Assembly: GCF_018130505.1 (NCBI RefSeq)
Contig: NZ_JAFCKH010000001.1
Location: 434,001-498,000, forward strand
From: Bradyrhizobium tropiciagri
GTDB lineage: Bacteria; Pseudomonadota; Alphaproteobacteria; Rhizobiales; Xanthobacteraceae
Reading direction: 5' to 3'
Length of the DNA stretch: 64,000 nt
Shown here: one piece after another, positions 7,047-16,006 of the stretch
Numbering within the stretch: position 1 is the first letter of the stretch
Layout of the letters: every line of letters starts with the position of its first letter
Notes under the pieces: model-generated
Told to the model about the DNA's origin: nothing
What the model saw: the letters and a program-made list of their open reading frames with translations, nothing else
Database searches by the model: none
Translations under genes and position numbers: made by a program

Positions 7047-8441
7047 ATGCAGGATCTTTGGCGTCTGCCGGCGACTGAGCTCGCCGGCCTCATCAAATCG
7101 AAGCAGGTTTCGGCGAAGGAGGCGGCGCAGGCGGGGCTCGACCGGCTCGATGCGGTCAACCCGAAGATCAATGCGGTGGTCGATCACCGCCCGGACGACG
7201 TGCTGGCGCAGGCGGCCGCGGTCGATGCGGCGATTGCGCGCGGCGACGAGATCGGGCCGCTGGCCGGCGTGCCCGTCACCATCAAGGTCAATGTCGACCA
7301 GGAGGGCTATGCCACCACCAACGGCCTGAAGCTGCAGCGCGACGTGATCGCCAAGGCCGACAACCCCGTGGTCGCCAATCTGCGCAAGGCCGGCGCGGTG
7401 CTGCTCGGGCGCACCAACTGTCCGGCGTTCTCCTATCGGTGGTTCACCACCAATCTGATTCACGGCGACACCAAGAACCCGCGCGATCCGTCGATCACGC
7501 CGGGTGGCTCGTCGGGCGGTGCCGGCTCGGCGGTTGCCGCCGGCATCGGCCACATCGCCCACGGCACCGACATCGCCGGCTCGATCCGCTATCCCGCCTA
7601 TGCCTGCGGCGTGCACGGACTGCGGCCGAGCATGGGACGCCTGCCGGCCTTCAACGCGGCGCTGCCGGAGCGGCCGATCGGCCCGCAGATCAGCGCGGTC
7701 TCCGGCCCGCTGGCGCGCACCATCAACGATCTGCGCATCTCGCTCGCGGCGATGGCCGCGCCCGATCATCGCGATCCCTGGTACGCGCCGGTGCCGCTGG
7801 TCGGCGCGCCGCGGGAAAAGCGCGTCGCGATGTGCCTCAACCCTGACGGTCTCAACCCGGTGCCCGAGGTGGTCGCTGCGGTTGCTGACGCCGGAAAACG
7901 GCTGCAGGCGGCCGGCTGGATCGTCGAGGAGATCGCCGATACGCCGTCGCTGCGCGAGGCGGCCGAGATCCAGACCCGGCTGTGGCTCGGCGATGGTTAT
8001 GAGGCCCAGCTCGCGGCGGCCGAGCGCGAGGGCGATCCCGGCGCGCTCGCCTGCCTGCGCGGCAACCGCGCCAAGGTGCATCCGTTCGACCTGTCGCAGG
8101 CGCTGACCCGCCGCGCCACGCTGACCCGCGAATGGTTCACCTTCCTCGACAAATACCCGGTGCTGCTGATGCCGGTATCAGGCGAATTGCCGTTCCCGGA
8201 TCAGCTCGACCGCAAGGACGAAGCGTCGTTCGCGCGGGTCTGGCACGCGCAGCTGCCGCAGATCGCGATCCCGTTCATGGGACTGCCCGGGCTCGTCGTC
8301 TCCACCGGCCTCGTGGGACGGATTCCGGTCGGCGTGCAGCTGGTGGCCGCCCGCTATCGCGAAGATCTCTGCCTGGCCGCGGGCGAAGCGGTGGAAGCCG
8401 GCGGCACGCCGTCGGCGGCGATCGATCCGGTGACCGCATGA
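7047..8441 (+). CDS. Amidase (amidase signature family)
   Basis: A 464-residue enzyme that hydrolyses amide bonds. The amidase-signature catalytic triad is visible: Lys80 in VTIKVNVD, Ser155/156 in the Gly/Ser-rich GGSSGGAG, and Ser179 in GTDIAGSIRYPA. The C-terminal portion (PVLLMPVSGELPFP, GLPGLVVSTGL, PVGVQLVAARYRED) is typical of the family. No signal peptide. The family includes indole-acetamide hydrolases, aliphatic amidases and many of unknown substrate, so the substrate is open. The start at 7047 gives the usual WxLPATELAGLIKS beginning. The stop codon lies inside a short palindromic repeat that continues to the next gene. Confidence 0.88.
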   Translation: MQDLWRLPATELAGLIKSKQVSAKEAAQAGLDRLDAVNPKINAVVDHRPDDVLAQAAAVDAAIARGDEIGPLAGVPVTIKVNVDQEGYATTNGLKLQRDVIAKADNPVVANLRKAGAVLLGRTNCPAFSYRWFTTNLIHGDTKNPRDPSITPGGSSGGAGSAVAAGIGHIAHGTDIAGSIRYPAYACGVHGLRPSMGRLPAFNAALPERPIGPQISAVSGPLARTINDLRISLAAMAAPDHRDPWYAPVPLVGAPREKRVAMCLNPDGLNPVPEVVAAVADAGKRLQAAGWIVEEIADTPSLREAAEIQTRLWLGDGYEAQLAAAEREGDPGALACLRGNRAKVHPFDLSQALTRRATLTREWFTFLDKYPVLLMPVSGELPFPDQLDRKDEASFARVWHAQLPQIAIPFMGLPGLVVSTGLVGRIPVGVQLVAARYREDLCLAAGEAVEAGGTPSAAIDPVTA

Positions 8442-8480
8442 TCCGGAAAAGTGGACACCGGTTTTCCGGCAAGATGATGC
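8436..8480. repeat. Short palindromic repeat, family F copy 1
   Basis: An imperfect inverted repeat beginning GCATGATCCGGAAAAGTGG and ending with the complementary AAGATGATGC, with CCGGTTTTCCGG in the centre. It is a form widespread between genes in Bradyrhizobium and relatives. Here it contains the amidase stop codon and ends directly at the glutathione peroxidase ribosome binding site. Confidence 0.85.
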
Positions 8481-8490
8481 GGAGGCGATG

Positions 8491-8967
8491 ATGCCGACGG
8501 TCTATGATTTCAACGCGATGTCGCTCGCAGGTGAGGACGTGCCGCTGCAACGGTTCGAGGGGCAGGTGCTCCTGATCGTCAACACCGCGAGCGCCTGCGG
8601 CTTCACCCCGCAATACAAGGGCCTGCAGGAGCTCCACGCCGGCCTGTCGCCGCGCGGCTTTGCCGTGCTCGGCTTCCCCTGCAACCAGTTCGGCGCGCAG
8701 GAGCCCGGCGATGCAAAGCAGATCGCCACGTTCTGCGAAACCAACTATTCCGTGACGTTCCCGATGTTCGCCAAGATCGACGTCAACGGCACCAACGCGC
8801 ATCCATTGTATCAGCATCTGAAACGTGAGAAGTCGAGCCTGCTCGGGCCTTCGATCAAATGGAACTTCACCAAATTCCTGGTCGACCGGTCCGGCAAGGT
8901 CGTGGCGCGGCACGCGCCGACAGCACGGCCCGAAGGATTGAAGAAGGATATCGAGGCGCTGCTATGA
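8491..8967 (+). CDS. Glutathione peroxidase family (thiol peroxidase)
   Basis: A 158-residue cytoplasmic peroxidase that reduces hydroperoxides. The catalytic Cys36 is in NTASACGFTPQY (Cys, not Sec); the Gln and Trp of the catalytic tetrad are in the neighbourhoods of CNQFG and IKWNFTKFLVD. Bacterial members of this type often use thioredoxin instead of glutathione. Two adjacent ATGs exist (8488 and 8491); the second has better spacing from GGAGG at 8481-8485. The stop overlaps the start of the DUF3297 gene (ATGA). Confidence 0.92.
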   Translation: MPTVYDFNAMSLAGEDVPLQRFEGQVLLIVNTASACGFTPQYKGLQELHAGLSPRGFAVLGFPCNQFGAQEPGDAKQIATFCETNYSVTFPMFAKIDVNGTNAHPLYQHLKREKSSLLGPSIKWNFTKFLVDRSGKVVARHAPTARPEGLKKDIEALL

Positions 8968-9227
8968 GCGACAACGACGACACCACAAATGCGCAATTCC
9001 CGGATCGCCTCTCGGTCGATCCGAACAGCCCGTACTACAACGCGGAGATCCTCCAGCGTGACGTCGGCATCCGCTTCAAGGGCGCCGAGAAGACCAATGT
9101 CGAGGAGTACTGCATCAGCGAGGGCTGGGTGCGCGTCACCGCCGGCAATGCCAAGGACCGTCGCGGCAATCCGCTGACCATCAAGGTGCACGGCCCGGTC
9201 GAGCCGTATTTCCGGGATAAGAAGTAA
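8964..9227 (+). CDS. DUF3297 family protein
   Basis: An 87-residue acidic protein beginning MSDNDDTTNAQFPDRLSVDP, with PYYNAEILQRDVGIRFKGAEKTNVEEYCISEGWVRV split by short loops; I recognise this as DUF3297. It has no known function, no signal peptide and no membrane segment. Its start overlaps the glutathione peroxidase stop by 4 bases, so the two are co-translated, which hints at an oxidative-stress context. Confidence 0.82.
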   Translation: MSDNDDTTNAQFPDRLSVDPNSPYYNAEILQRDVGIRFKGAEKTNVEEYCISEGWVRVTAGNAKDRRGNPLTIKVHGPVEPYFRDKK

Positions 9228-9233
9228 TCACCC

Positions 9234-9313
9234 GTCATTCCGGGATGGTCCGAAGGACCAGACCCGGAATGACGAGATTCCGGGTTCGATGCTTCGCATC
9301 GCCCCGGAATGAC
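9234..9313. repeat. Palindromic intergenic repeat, family A copy 2
   Basis: Same family as 5880-5960: begins GTCATTCCGGGATGG, ends CCCCGGAATGAC, and has the GGTCCGAAGGACC inner hairpin. It fills most of the gap between DUF3297 and the tartrate dehydratase. Confidence 0.9.
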
Positions 9314-9342
9314 GTGTCTCACAACTCCGAAAGCATCCCGTC

Positions 9343-10512
9343 ATGTCCGTCCGCATCGTCGACGTCCGCGAGGTCACAAAGCCGATCTCCTCGCCGATCC
9401 GCAACGCCTATATCGATTTCAGCAAGATGACCTCGAGCCTGGTCGCCGTGGTCACCGACGTCGTGCGCGACGGCAAGCGCGTGGTCGGCTACGGCTTCAA
9501 TTCCAACGGCCGCTACGGGCAGGGCGGCCTGATCCGCGAGCGCTTTGCGTCGCGGCTCAAGGAGGCCGATCCGAAATCGCTGCTCGATGCCGGCGGCGAC
9601 AATCTCGATCCGGACAAGGTGTGGTCGACGTTGATGTCGAACGAGAAGCCGGGCGGCCATGGCGAGCGCTCGGTCGCGGTCGGCACCATCGACATGGCGG
9701 TGTGGGATGCGGTGGCGAAGATCGCGGGCAAGCCGCTATTTCGACTGCTCGCCGAGCGCCACGGCCTCACCGCCGATCCGCGCGTCTTCGTCTATGCCGC
9801 GGGCGGCTACTACTATCCGGGCAAGGATCTCGGCGCGCTGCGCAAGGAGATGCGCGGCTATCTCGACCGCGGTTACAACGTCGTGAAGATGAAGATCGGC
9901 GGCGCATCGCTCAAGGAGGACGCCGAGCGGATCGAGGCGGTGCTGAAGGAGATCGGCAAGGACGCGCAGCTTGCCGTCGACGCCAACGGCCGCTTCGATC
10001 TGGAGACCGCGATCGCCTACGCCAAGATGCTGCGGGAATATCCGCTGTTCTGGTACGAGGAGGCCGGCGATCCGCTCGACTATGCGCTGCAGGCGGCGCT
10101 CGCCGAGTTCTATCCGGGGCCGATGGCGACCGGCGAAAACCTGTTCAGCCACCAGGATGCGCGGAACCTGATCCGCTACGGCGGCATGCGGCCGGACCGC
10201 GACTGGCTGCAATTCGACTGCGCGCTGTCCTACGGGCTGTGCGAATATCAGCGCACGCTCGAGGTGCTGAAGACCCACGGCTGGTCACCGCGCCGCTGCA
10301 TCCCGCATGGCGGCCACCAGATGTCGCTCAACATCGCGGCCGGCCTCGGACTCGGCGGCAATGAGAGCTATCCCGACCTGTTCCAGCCCTATGGCGGGTT
10401 CCCCGACGGCGTGCGGGTCGAGAACGGCCACATCACGATGCCCGACCTTCCCGGCATCGGCTTTGAGGGCAAGTCGGATTTGTACAAGGAAATGAAGGCG
10501 TTGGCTGACTAG
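9343..10512 (+). CDS. tarD: D(-)-tartrate dehydratase (enolase superfamily)
   Basis: Converts D-tartrate to oxaloacetate. The 389-residue sequence matches, as I recall it, the structurally characterised Bradyrhizobium D-tartrate dehydratase along its length. The functional residues fall at the same numbers: Lys182 and Lys184 in VVKMKIGG, metal ligands Asp213 (AVDANG), Glu239 (WYEE) and Glu265 (TGEN), and His322 (IPHGGHQ) as second acid/base. It is cytoplasmic and Mg-dependent. It appears to be a single-gene unit; a pair of palindromic sites just downstream may belong to the next gene. Confidence 0.95.
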   Translation: MSVRIVDVREVTKPISSPIRNAYIDFSKMTSSLVAVVTDVVRDGKRVVGYGFNSNGRYGQGGLIRERFASRLKEADPKSLLDAGGDNLDPDKVWSTLMSNEKPGGHGERSVAVGTIDMAVWDAVAKIAGKPLFRLLAERHGLTADPRVFVYAAGGYYYPGKDLGALRKEMRGYLDRGYNVVKMKIGGASLKEDAERIEAVLKEIGKDAQLAVDANGRFDLETAIAYAKMLREYPLFWYEEAGDPLDYALQAALAEFYPGPMATGENLFSHQDARNLIRYGGMRPDRDWLQFDCALSYGLCEYQRTLEVLKTHGWSPRRCIPHGGHQMSLNIAAGLGLGGNESYPDLFQPYGGFPDGVRVENGHITMPDLPGIGFEGKSDLYKEMKALAD

Positions 10513-10546
10513 CTCGGCCCCTTGGGCCGGTTCCTCGAACAAAATT

Positions 10547-10583
10547 GTGAGCATTGCTCAATAAAATATTGAACGCTGCTCAC
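10547..10583. promoter_or_regulatory. Two tandem palindromic operator-like sites
   Basis: TGAGCATTGCTCA at 10548-10560 is a palindrome with one central base, and a degenerate second copy TGAACGCTGCTCA lies at 10570-10582. The whole 37 bp is itself a near-palindrome around an AT-rich centre (ATAAAATATT). This is the look of a TetR-type operator. It lies about 75 bases before the membrane-protein gene. No regulator gene is adjacent. Confidence 0.5.
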
Positions 10584-10656
10584 GTTTGGCTACACTCAAG
10601 CAGGAGAGGCGCCTTGCCCGAACGGGAGGCGCGAAACCGGCCATGAGGATAGCCGC

Positions 10657-11709
10657 ATGCCATATTCAGCGAAGAATCTCCGGGACGCCGCCGATGCCGG
10701 CGTCATCAGCGCGACCGATCTGGAGCGGTTGCTGGCCTTTCTGGGCACCGGCGACGTCCAGGCCGGCGCAAACCCGACGGCCAGGTTCGATGCCGCGCAT
10801 GTGCTCTGGTACGCCGGCGCGTTGATCGTGATCGGGGCGATGGGCCTGTTCTCGACGCTGGCCTTCACCCAGATGGGCGGCCGCGCGCTCACCGCCTGCG
10901 CCATCGCCTATGCGGTCGCCTTCGGCCTCGCCGGCCACCATCTGTGGCACGGCAAGAACTTGCGCGTCCCCGGCGGCCTGTTGATCGCGATCGCGGTCTC
11001 GATGGCGCCGCTCGCGGTCTACGGCATCCAGGACGAGTTCGGCTGGTGGGGCCAGTTCGGCAAGCCCGGCACGGTGCAGGACTTCTACATCTGGGTGAAG
11101 GGCAGCTGGATCTTCATGGAGATCGCGACCATCGCCGCCGGCATCGTCGCGTTGCGCTACTACCGGTTTGCCTTCATCGTCGCGATCATCGCGGTCGCGC
11201 TGTGGTTCATGTCGATGGATCTCGCGCCCTGGTTCAGCGGCACCGATCACGCCGACTTCGCGATGCGGCGCACGGTGTCGATCTGGTTCGGCCTCGCCGT
11301 GCTCGCGGTCGCCTGGATCGTGGACTATCGCAGCCGCAATCAGGACTTTGCGTTCTGGCTGCATCTGTTCGGCCTGCTGGCGTTCTGGGGCGGCGTGACC
11401 GCGTCCGACGGCGCGACCGAACTGGGCCGGGCGGTGTATTGCCTGCTCAATGTCGGTCTGATCGCGCTCGCCGTGATCCTGATGCGGCGTGCCTACGCGG
11501 TGTTCGGTGCGTTCGGCGTGTGTCTGTATCTGGGACATCTCGCCGACGTCGTCTTCAAGGACTCGCTGCTGTTTCCGTTCTCGCTGTCGCTGATCGGAAT
11601 CGGCGTGATCGCGGCCGGGCTGCTTTACCATCGCAACGAGCGCGCGATCGCGGCCTGGCTCGACGCCAACATTCCGGCAGCGCTGCGGCCGCGGTCGGTC
11701 TCTGCGTGA
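10657..11709 (+). CDS. DUF2157-like integral membrane protein
   Basis: A 350-residue protein with a short cytoplasmic N-terminal helix pair (LRDAADAGVISATDLERLLAFL cut by short loops), as in DUF2157, then about nine hydrophobic segments (for example ALIVIGAMGLFSTLAF, LLIAIAVSMAPLAVYG, FAFIVAIIAVALWFM, LIALAVILM). Function unknown. It follows the tandem palindromes and is closed by a hairpin at 11742. No partner genes. Confidence 0.65.
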   Translation: MPYSAKNLRDAADAGVISATDLERLLAFLGTGDVQAGANPTARFDAAHVLWYAGALIVIGAMGLFSTLAFTQMGGRALTACAIAYAVAFGLAGHHLWHGKNLRVPGGLLIAIAVSMAPLAVYGIQDEFGWWGQFGKPGTVQDFYIWVKGSWIFMEIATIAAGIVALRYYRFAFIVAIIAVALWFMSMDLAPWFSGTDHADFAMRRTVSIWFGLAVLAVAWIVDYRSRNQDFAFWLHLFGLLAFWGGVTASDGATELGRAVYCLLNVGLIALAVILMRRAYAVFGAFGVCLYLGHLADVVFKDSLLFPFSLSLIGIGVIAAGLLYHRNERAIAAWLDANIPAALRPRSVSA

Positions 11710-12002
11710 CGATTAGAATCGATACAATCTGGAATCGCTAAAAGAAGCACGGCGCGCGAGCGTCGTGCTTCTTGTCTCGGTGCAAATCCTGAAGCCGACA
11801 GAAACCATTTGCATTCTTGACGTTTCCCACGCGGCGCTTGCTGCGAGGTTTTCCCGCGATCATTCGTCCCGACTTTATTCCAACGCCGCGCAAAAAGATT
11901 CCCGGCTGCGTCGTCTGGACGCATGGCCCCTCACGTCTCTAGAGGACGGCGCATCGCTTTCTGGACAAGGCGAGAGATGCTTCGAGAGTTGGGGACGACG
12001 TC
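11710..12002. other. Leader region before the TonB-dependent receptor
   Basis: 293 bases containing the hairpin at 11742-11773 and the presumed promoter of the receptor gene. Iron-responsive sites (Irr/ICE, Fur or RirA type) were looked for by eye; only weak partial matches exist, none worth naming. Confidence 0.5.
11742..11773 (+). terminator. Hairpin terminator after the DUF2157-like gene
   Basis: A perfect 10-bp stem (AAGAAGCACG against CGTGCTTCTT) with a 12-base loop. The following sequence is GTCTC, not a clean T-run, so termination may be weak or Rho-assisted. Confidence 0.6.
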
Positions 12003-14375
12003 ATGAAACAAAAATCAAAAAACAATCGCTGCGCCGTTTCGATCACGAAGGTCTTGCTGCTGACGGTGAGCGGCCTCGCGCTCACCGCTCCATTGACGAC
12101 GCCGGCCGCGCAGGCGCAATCGGCGCCAGCGCCGGGCGCCGCATCGTCGCTGCCGCCGGTCACGGTCAATCCTGCGCAAGTGCAGCATCGCCGCAACACG
12201 CCCTCCACACGGCGCAGCACCAGCGCCGCGCGGAGCCGGCGCACCCAGACCGCGCGGCGGCTGGAGCCGGCACCGGCGGCAAAGCCGTTCGCGGAATCGC
12301 AGGATGCCCGCACCGGCACGTCGGGCTATTTCGCCAACAGCACCTCGGTTGCGACCAAGACCAACACCGCGATCGTCAACATCCCGCAATCGCTCAACGT
12401 CGTGACACGGGAGCAGATCCGCGACCAGAACTACCAGGGCCTCACCGACGTCACCCGCTACGTCCCCGGCGTTGCCGTGCATCAGGGCGAGGGCAATCGC
12501 GACGAACTGGTGATCCGCGGCGTCGATTCCAGCGCCAATTTCTTCGTCAACGGCTTCCGCGACGACGTGCAGTATTTCCGCGACATGTACAACGCCCAGA
12601 GCATCGAGGTGCTGAAGGGGCCGAGCGCGCTGACCTTCGGCCGCGGTGCCGGCGGCGGCCTCGTCAACCGCACGCTCAAGGAGGCCGACGGCAACCGCGT
12701 CTACGAGGCGACCGCGCAGACCGGCTCTTGGGGTGACCGGCGTGTCAGCCTCGATGCCGGACAGGCGATCAACCAGAACGTCGCGGCGCGGCTCAACGTG
12801 TTCTACGAAGGCGCTGACGCGTTCCGCGATTTCAATCATCTGGAGCGCTACGGCATCAACCCGACGGTGACGCTGAAGCCCGACGACAACACCAAGATCA
12901 AGCTGAGCTACGAGTATTTCCACGACGAGCGCACCGCCGATCGCGGCAATCCCTCGCAAGGCCTGCCGGGCGGCGCGACCCGCTTCAATCCGACGACGCC
13001 ATTCGCACCAAATGGCGATTTCTCGACCTTCTTCGGCAGCCCCAGCCTGAACACCGCGCAGGCCACCGTGCAGACCGGCATGGCGATCATCGAGCATGAT
13101 TTCGAGAACGGATTGACGGTGCGCAACGGCACCATCGCCGCCGACTACAAGAAGTTCTATCAGAACGTCTATCCGACCGGCGGCCCGCTCGGCGGCGCCG
13201 TCAATCCGGCGGATACCGCCGTCAATCTCGGCGCCTATCAGCACACCACCAACCGCGACAATTTCTTCAACCAGACCGATTTCACCTACAAGACCTGGAC
13301 CGGGCCGGTGTTCCACACCGTCGGCTTCGGCACCGAGTTCGGCCGCCAGACCGGCGTCGACATCCGCAACACCGGCGACTTCCCGAACGGCACCAACACC
13401 ATCGTGCAGAATCCGTTCGCGCCGACCTATTTCGGTCCGGTGACGTTCTTCCACCATTTCACCGGCACCAACGCCGACGGCGTGACCACGCCGGACTCCA
13501 ACAGCCGCTACGGGCTGAACATCCAGTCCGGCTATCTCAGGGACACGATCGAGGTCTCGCGCGGCCTGCAGCTGATCGCCGGCGCGCGCTTCGACCGCTT
13601 CGACATGTCGGCGACCGACATGAACACCAACATCAACCGCAGCCGCGTCGACAATCTGGTGTCGCCGCAGGCGGCCATGATCATCAAGCCGATGGAGTCG
13701 ATGTCGGTCTACACCGCCTACAGCATCTCGTATCTGCCGGCCTCGGGCGACCAGTTCTCGTCGCTGACCGACGGCACGCTGATCCTGCAGCCGCAGCGCT
13801 TCGAGAACACCGAGATCGGTATGAAGTGGAACATCAATCCGAAGCTGCTGTTCTCGACCGCCGTCTACAATCTGAACCGCACCAACCAGCCTATTCCCGA
13901 CGGCAACAATCCGGGCTTCTTCTTTCCGTCCGGCAGCACCCTGACGCGCGGCTTCGAGGCCAGCCTGACCGGCTACGTCACCGAGAAATGGCAGGCGTCG
14001 CTGGCCTATGCCTATACCGATGCCAGGATCACCAGCGCGACGTCGGCCACCGTGGTGCCCGGCAATCGCGTGCAGCTCGTGCCGTACAACCAGCTCGCCT
14101 TGTGGAACAAGTACCAGTTCACGCCGATGTGGGCCGCGGCGCTCGGCGTGATCTTCTTCGACGATTCCTTTGCCTCGTCCGACGACACCGTGCGGCTGCC
14201 GAGCTTCGTCCGCTTCGATGCCGGGATTTATGCCAAGATCGACGAGACCTGGAGCGCCCAGCTCAATGTCGAGAACATCTTCGACAAGGGCTATTGGGCT
14301 TCCGCCGACGGCAACAACAACATCTCGCCGGGACAGGGACGCACGGTGCGGCTGATGGCGCGGGCGAAGTTTTGA
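12003..14375 (+). CDS. TonB-dependent siderophore receptor
   Basis: A 790-residue outer-membrane receptor for ferric siderophores. It has a signal peptide cleaved near residue 39 (PAAQAQ), an Arg/Pro/Ala-rich spacer to about residue 95, then the plug domain (NIPQSLNVVTREQIRDQ, DVTRYVPGVAV, IEVLKGPSALTFGRGAGGGLVN) and a 22-strand barrel ending in an aromatic residue (LMARAKF). The plug motifs place it in the TonB-siderophore class with catecholate/hydroxamate receptors, but the ligand cannot be read from sequence. No iron-uptake partner genes (ABC, TonB, FecIR) are adjacent; no secretin/TonB-N domain is seen in the N-terminal spacer. Confidence 0.93.
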   Translation: MKQKSKNNRCAVSITKVLLLTVSGLALTAPLTTPAAQAQSAPAPGAASSLPPVTVNPAQVQHRRNTPSTRRSTSAARSRRTQTARRLEPAPAAKPFAESQDARTGTSGYFANSTSVATKTNTAIVNIPQSLNVVTREQIRDQNYQGLTDVTRYVPGVAVHQGEGNRDELVIRGVDSSANFFVNGFRDDVQYFRDMYNAQSIEVLKGPSALTFGRGAGGGLVNRTLKEADGNRVYEATAQTGSWGDRRVSLDAGQAINQNVAARLNVFYEGADAFRDFNHLERYGINPTVTLKPDDNTKIKLSYEYFHDERTADRGNPSQGLPGGATRFNPTTPFAPNGDFSTFFGSPSLNTAQATVQTGMAIIEHDFENGLTVRNGTIAADYKKFYQNVYPTGGPLGGAVNPADTAVNLGAYQHTTNRDNFFNQTDFTYKTWTGPVFHTVGFGTEFGRQTGVDIRNTGDFPNGTNTIVQNPFAPTYFGPVTFFHHFTGTNADGVTTPDSNSRYGLNIQSGYLRDTIEVSRGLQLIAGARFDRFDMSATDMNTNINRSRVDNLVSPQAAMIIKPMESMSVYTAYSISYLPASGDQFSSLTDGTLILQPQRFENTEIGMKWNINPKLLFSTAVYNLNRTNQPIPDGNNPGFFFPSGSTLTRGFEASLTGYVTEKWQASLAYAYTDARITSATSATVVPGNRVQLVPYNQLALWNKYQFTPMWAAALGVIFFDDSFASSDDTVRLPSFVRFDAGIYAKIDETWSAQLNVENIFDKGYWASADGNNNISPGQGRTVRLMARAKF

Positions 14376-14411
14376 GCGATCGGCGCGTCGAGAGCGCGCG
14401 CCGCCCTTAGC

Positions 14412-14495
14412 CGTCATTGCGAGGAGCAAAGCGACGAAGCAATCCATCTATCCGCATGTGGAGAGATGGATTGCTTCGCTCCGCTCGCAATGACG
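14412..14495. repeat. Palindromic intergenic repeat, family B copy 1
   Basis: An inverted repeat with CGTCATTGCGAGGAGC and GAAGCAATCCATC on one arm and GATGGATTGCTTCG and CGCAATGACG on the other. It lies between the convergent receptor and malonyl-CoA decarboxylase genes; a second copy is at 31763 and a half copy at 27826. Confidence 0.9.
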
Positions 14496-14517
14496 CGGGG
14501 AGGGAGCGTCGCCCCGT

Positions 14518-15870
14518 CTATCCCAGCCGCATGTCCAGCAGCCGCCGGCCTTCGCCCTTCAACAGCTTCTTCACCGCGCTCGAGGCGATCACCTCGCCGT
14601 TGTTGGCATAGGCCTCGTGGTTCTTCTCGATGTCGTCGAGGCGATAGAGATAGTTGACCATCACGCCGGCGGATTCGCGCAGGCCCTTCGGCGAGAGGTC
14701 GCCGAGCCAGTTGATCCGCTCCAGCCGCGCGCCGTTGCCGAGATGGAAACGCGCCACCGAATCGATCAGGCGGCCCTTCGGCGTGCGCGCCTTCAGGAAG
14801 TAGTAGGCCGCGAGCGGCTCCAGCACGGCGCGTAATTGCGCGGCGAGCTCGGCATCCTGCGGCCAGTCGCCCTTGCCGAGGGCCTCGAGCAACTGGCGGT
14901 CGTCCTCGCCGAGCGGAACGTCGTCGGCCTGCTTGACCCATTGCATGAAGCCCGGCACCGGCGACAGCGTCACGAAATTGTCGAGCTTCGGCAATTCGCG
15001 GCGCAATTCCTCGACCACCTGCTTGATCAGGAAGCTGCCGAACGAGATGCCGCCGAGCCCGCGCTGGGTGTTGGAGATCGAATAGAACACCGCGGTGCGG
15101 GCGCGCTCGACCGGCACCGGCTCGCGCTCCTCGGCGAGCAGCGGCGCGATCGCGCCCGGGATCGCCTCGGTCAGCGCGACCTCGACGAAGATCAGCGGCT
15201 CCTCGGCGAGCGCCGGATGGAAGAAGGCGTAGCAACGGCGGTCGACCGGATCGATGCGGCGGCGCAGATCGTCCCAGTCGCGGATCTCGTGCACGGCCTC
15301 ATAACGGATGATCTTTTCCAGAATATTGGCCGGCGACGACCAGTCTATCCTGCGCAGCACGAGGAATCCCCTGTTGAACCAGGACGAGAGCAGATGCACC
15401 ACGTCGCGGTCGAGCGCGGCGAGGTCCTTGTTGCCCTTCATCAGTGAAAGCAGATCGGAGCGCATCGACACCAGCTCGCCGGTGCCGCCCGGCGCGCGGT
15501 TGAGCCGGCGGATCAGCTCCTGCCGGCGCGGCTCCGATGCAAAGTGCACGTCGCTGGCGTCGTCGCCGTTGGCATGGGTGTGCCAGCTTTCGATCGCCTG
15601 CGTCAGCCGGGCGAGATCCGGCCCGAAATCGTTGGCCAGCGATTGAAAGAAGGTGAGGCGGCCGGCGGCATCGAGGTGATGGTAGCGGTCGAGCACCTCG
15701 CGCGCCATCGCGGTGCCGGAGGCCTCGCCGCGGCCCGACAGCAGCGCTTCGCAGAGCTCGACGAGCTCGGAGGCATCCTGCTTGACGTTGGTCGGGCTCG
15801 ATCGTCCCAGCAGAATGCGGCCGCGTTCGGAAATCGTTGCGAGCAGGTCGGAGAAGTAGGCGTTGGCCAT
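14518..15870 (-). CDS. Malonyl-CoA decarboxylase
   Basis: Decarboxylates malonyl-CoA to acetyl-CoA. The 450-residue protein has the MCD layout: an N-terminal helical domain (roughly residues 80-190) and a C-terminal acetyltransferase-like catalytic domain (YAFFHPALAEEPLIFVEVAL, FYSISNTQRGLGGISFG, FVTLSPVPGFMQW). The catalytic Ser and His are in the regions SISNTQRGL and the C-terminal half. It stands alone here, not in a mat operon with malonyl-CoA synthetase and carrier, so it probably controls malonyl-CoA level or handles plant-derived malonate made into CoA elsewhere. Confidence 0.92.
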   Translation of the reverse strand: MANAYFSDLLATISERGRILLGRSSPTNVKQDASELVELCEALLSGRGEASGTAMAREVLDRYHHLDAAGRLTFFQSLANDFGPDLARLTQAIESWHTHANGDDASDVHFASEPRRQELIRRLNRAPGGTGELVSMRSDLLSLMKGNKDLAALDRDVVHLLSSWFNRGFLVLRRIDWSSPANILEKIIRYEAVHEIRDWDDLRRRIDPVDRRCYAFFHPALAEEPLIFVEVALTEAIPGAIAPLLAEEREPVPVERARTAVFYSISNTQRGLGGISFGSFLIKQVVEELRRELPKLDNFVTLSPVPGFMQWVKQADDVPLGEDDRQLLEALGKGDWPQDAELAAQLRAVLEPLAAYYFLKARTPKGRLIDSVARFHLGNGARLERINWLGDLSPKGLRESAGVMVNYLYRLDDIEKNHEAYANNGEVIASSAVKKLLKGEGRRLLDMRLG

Positions 15871-16006
15871 GGGCGGGGTCTGATCCAGTGAAGCCGAACC
15901 TTACACGGGATTTAAGGCCGGGAGCACCCGATTCAAGCGCATGGATCGTACGGAAATATGTCGCAGCACGACAAAGGTATCATTGCTGGCTTGACGCGGA
16001 ATCCGT

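Noticed and set aside
9309-10364. A plus-strand frame overlapping tarD in another frame.
   Set aside because: tarD accounts for the region with every active-site residue in place; the other frame is Arg-rich noise.
11774-12002. An iron-responsive operator before the siderophore receptor.
   Set aside because: Looked for Fur, RirA and Irr/ICE patterns; only partial matches, no better than expected by chance.
12015-14447. An 810-codon open frame on the minus strand across the TonB receptor gene.
   Set aside because: It is the antisense shadow typical of high-GC DNA. The plus strand has a complete receptor with signal peptide and plug motifs; the minus product is His/Gly/Val-rich without any family pattern.
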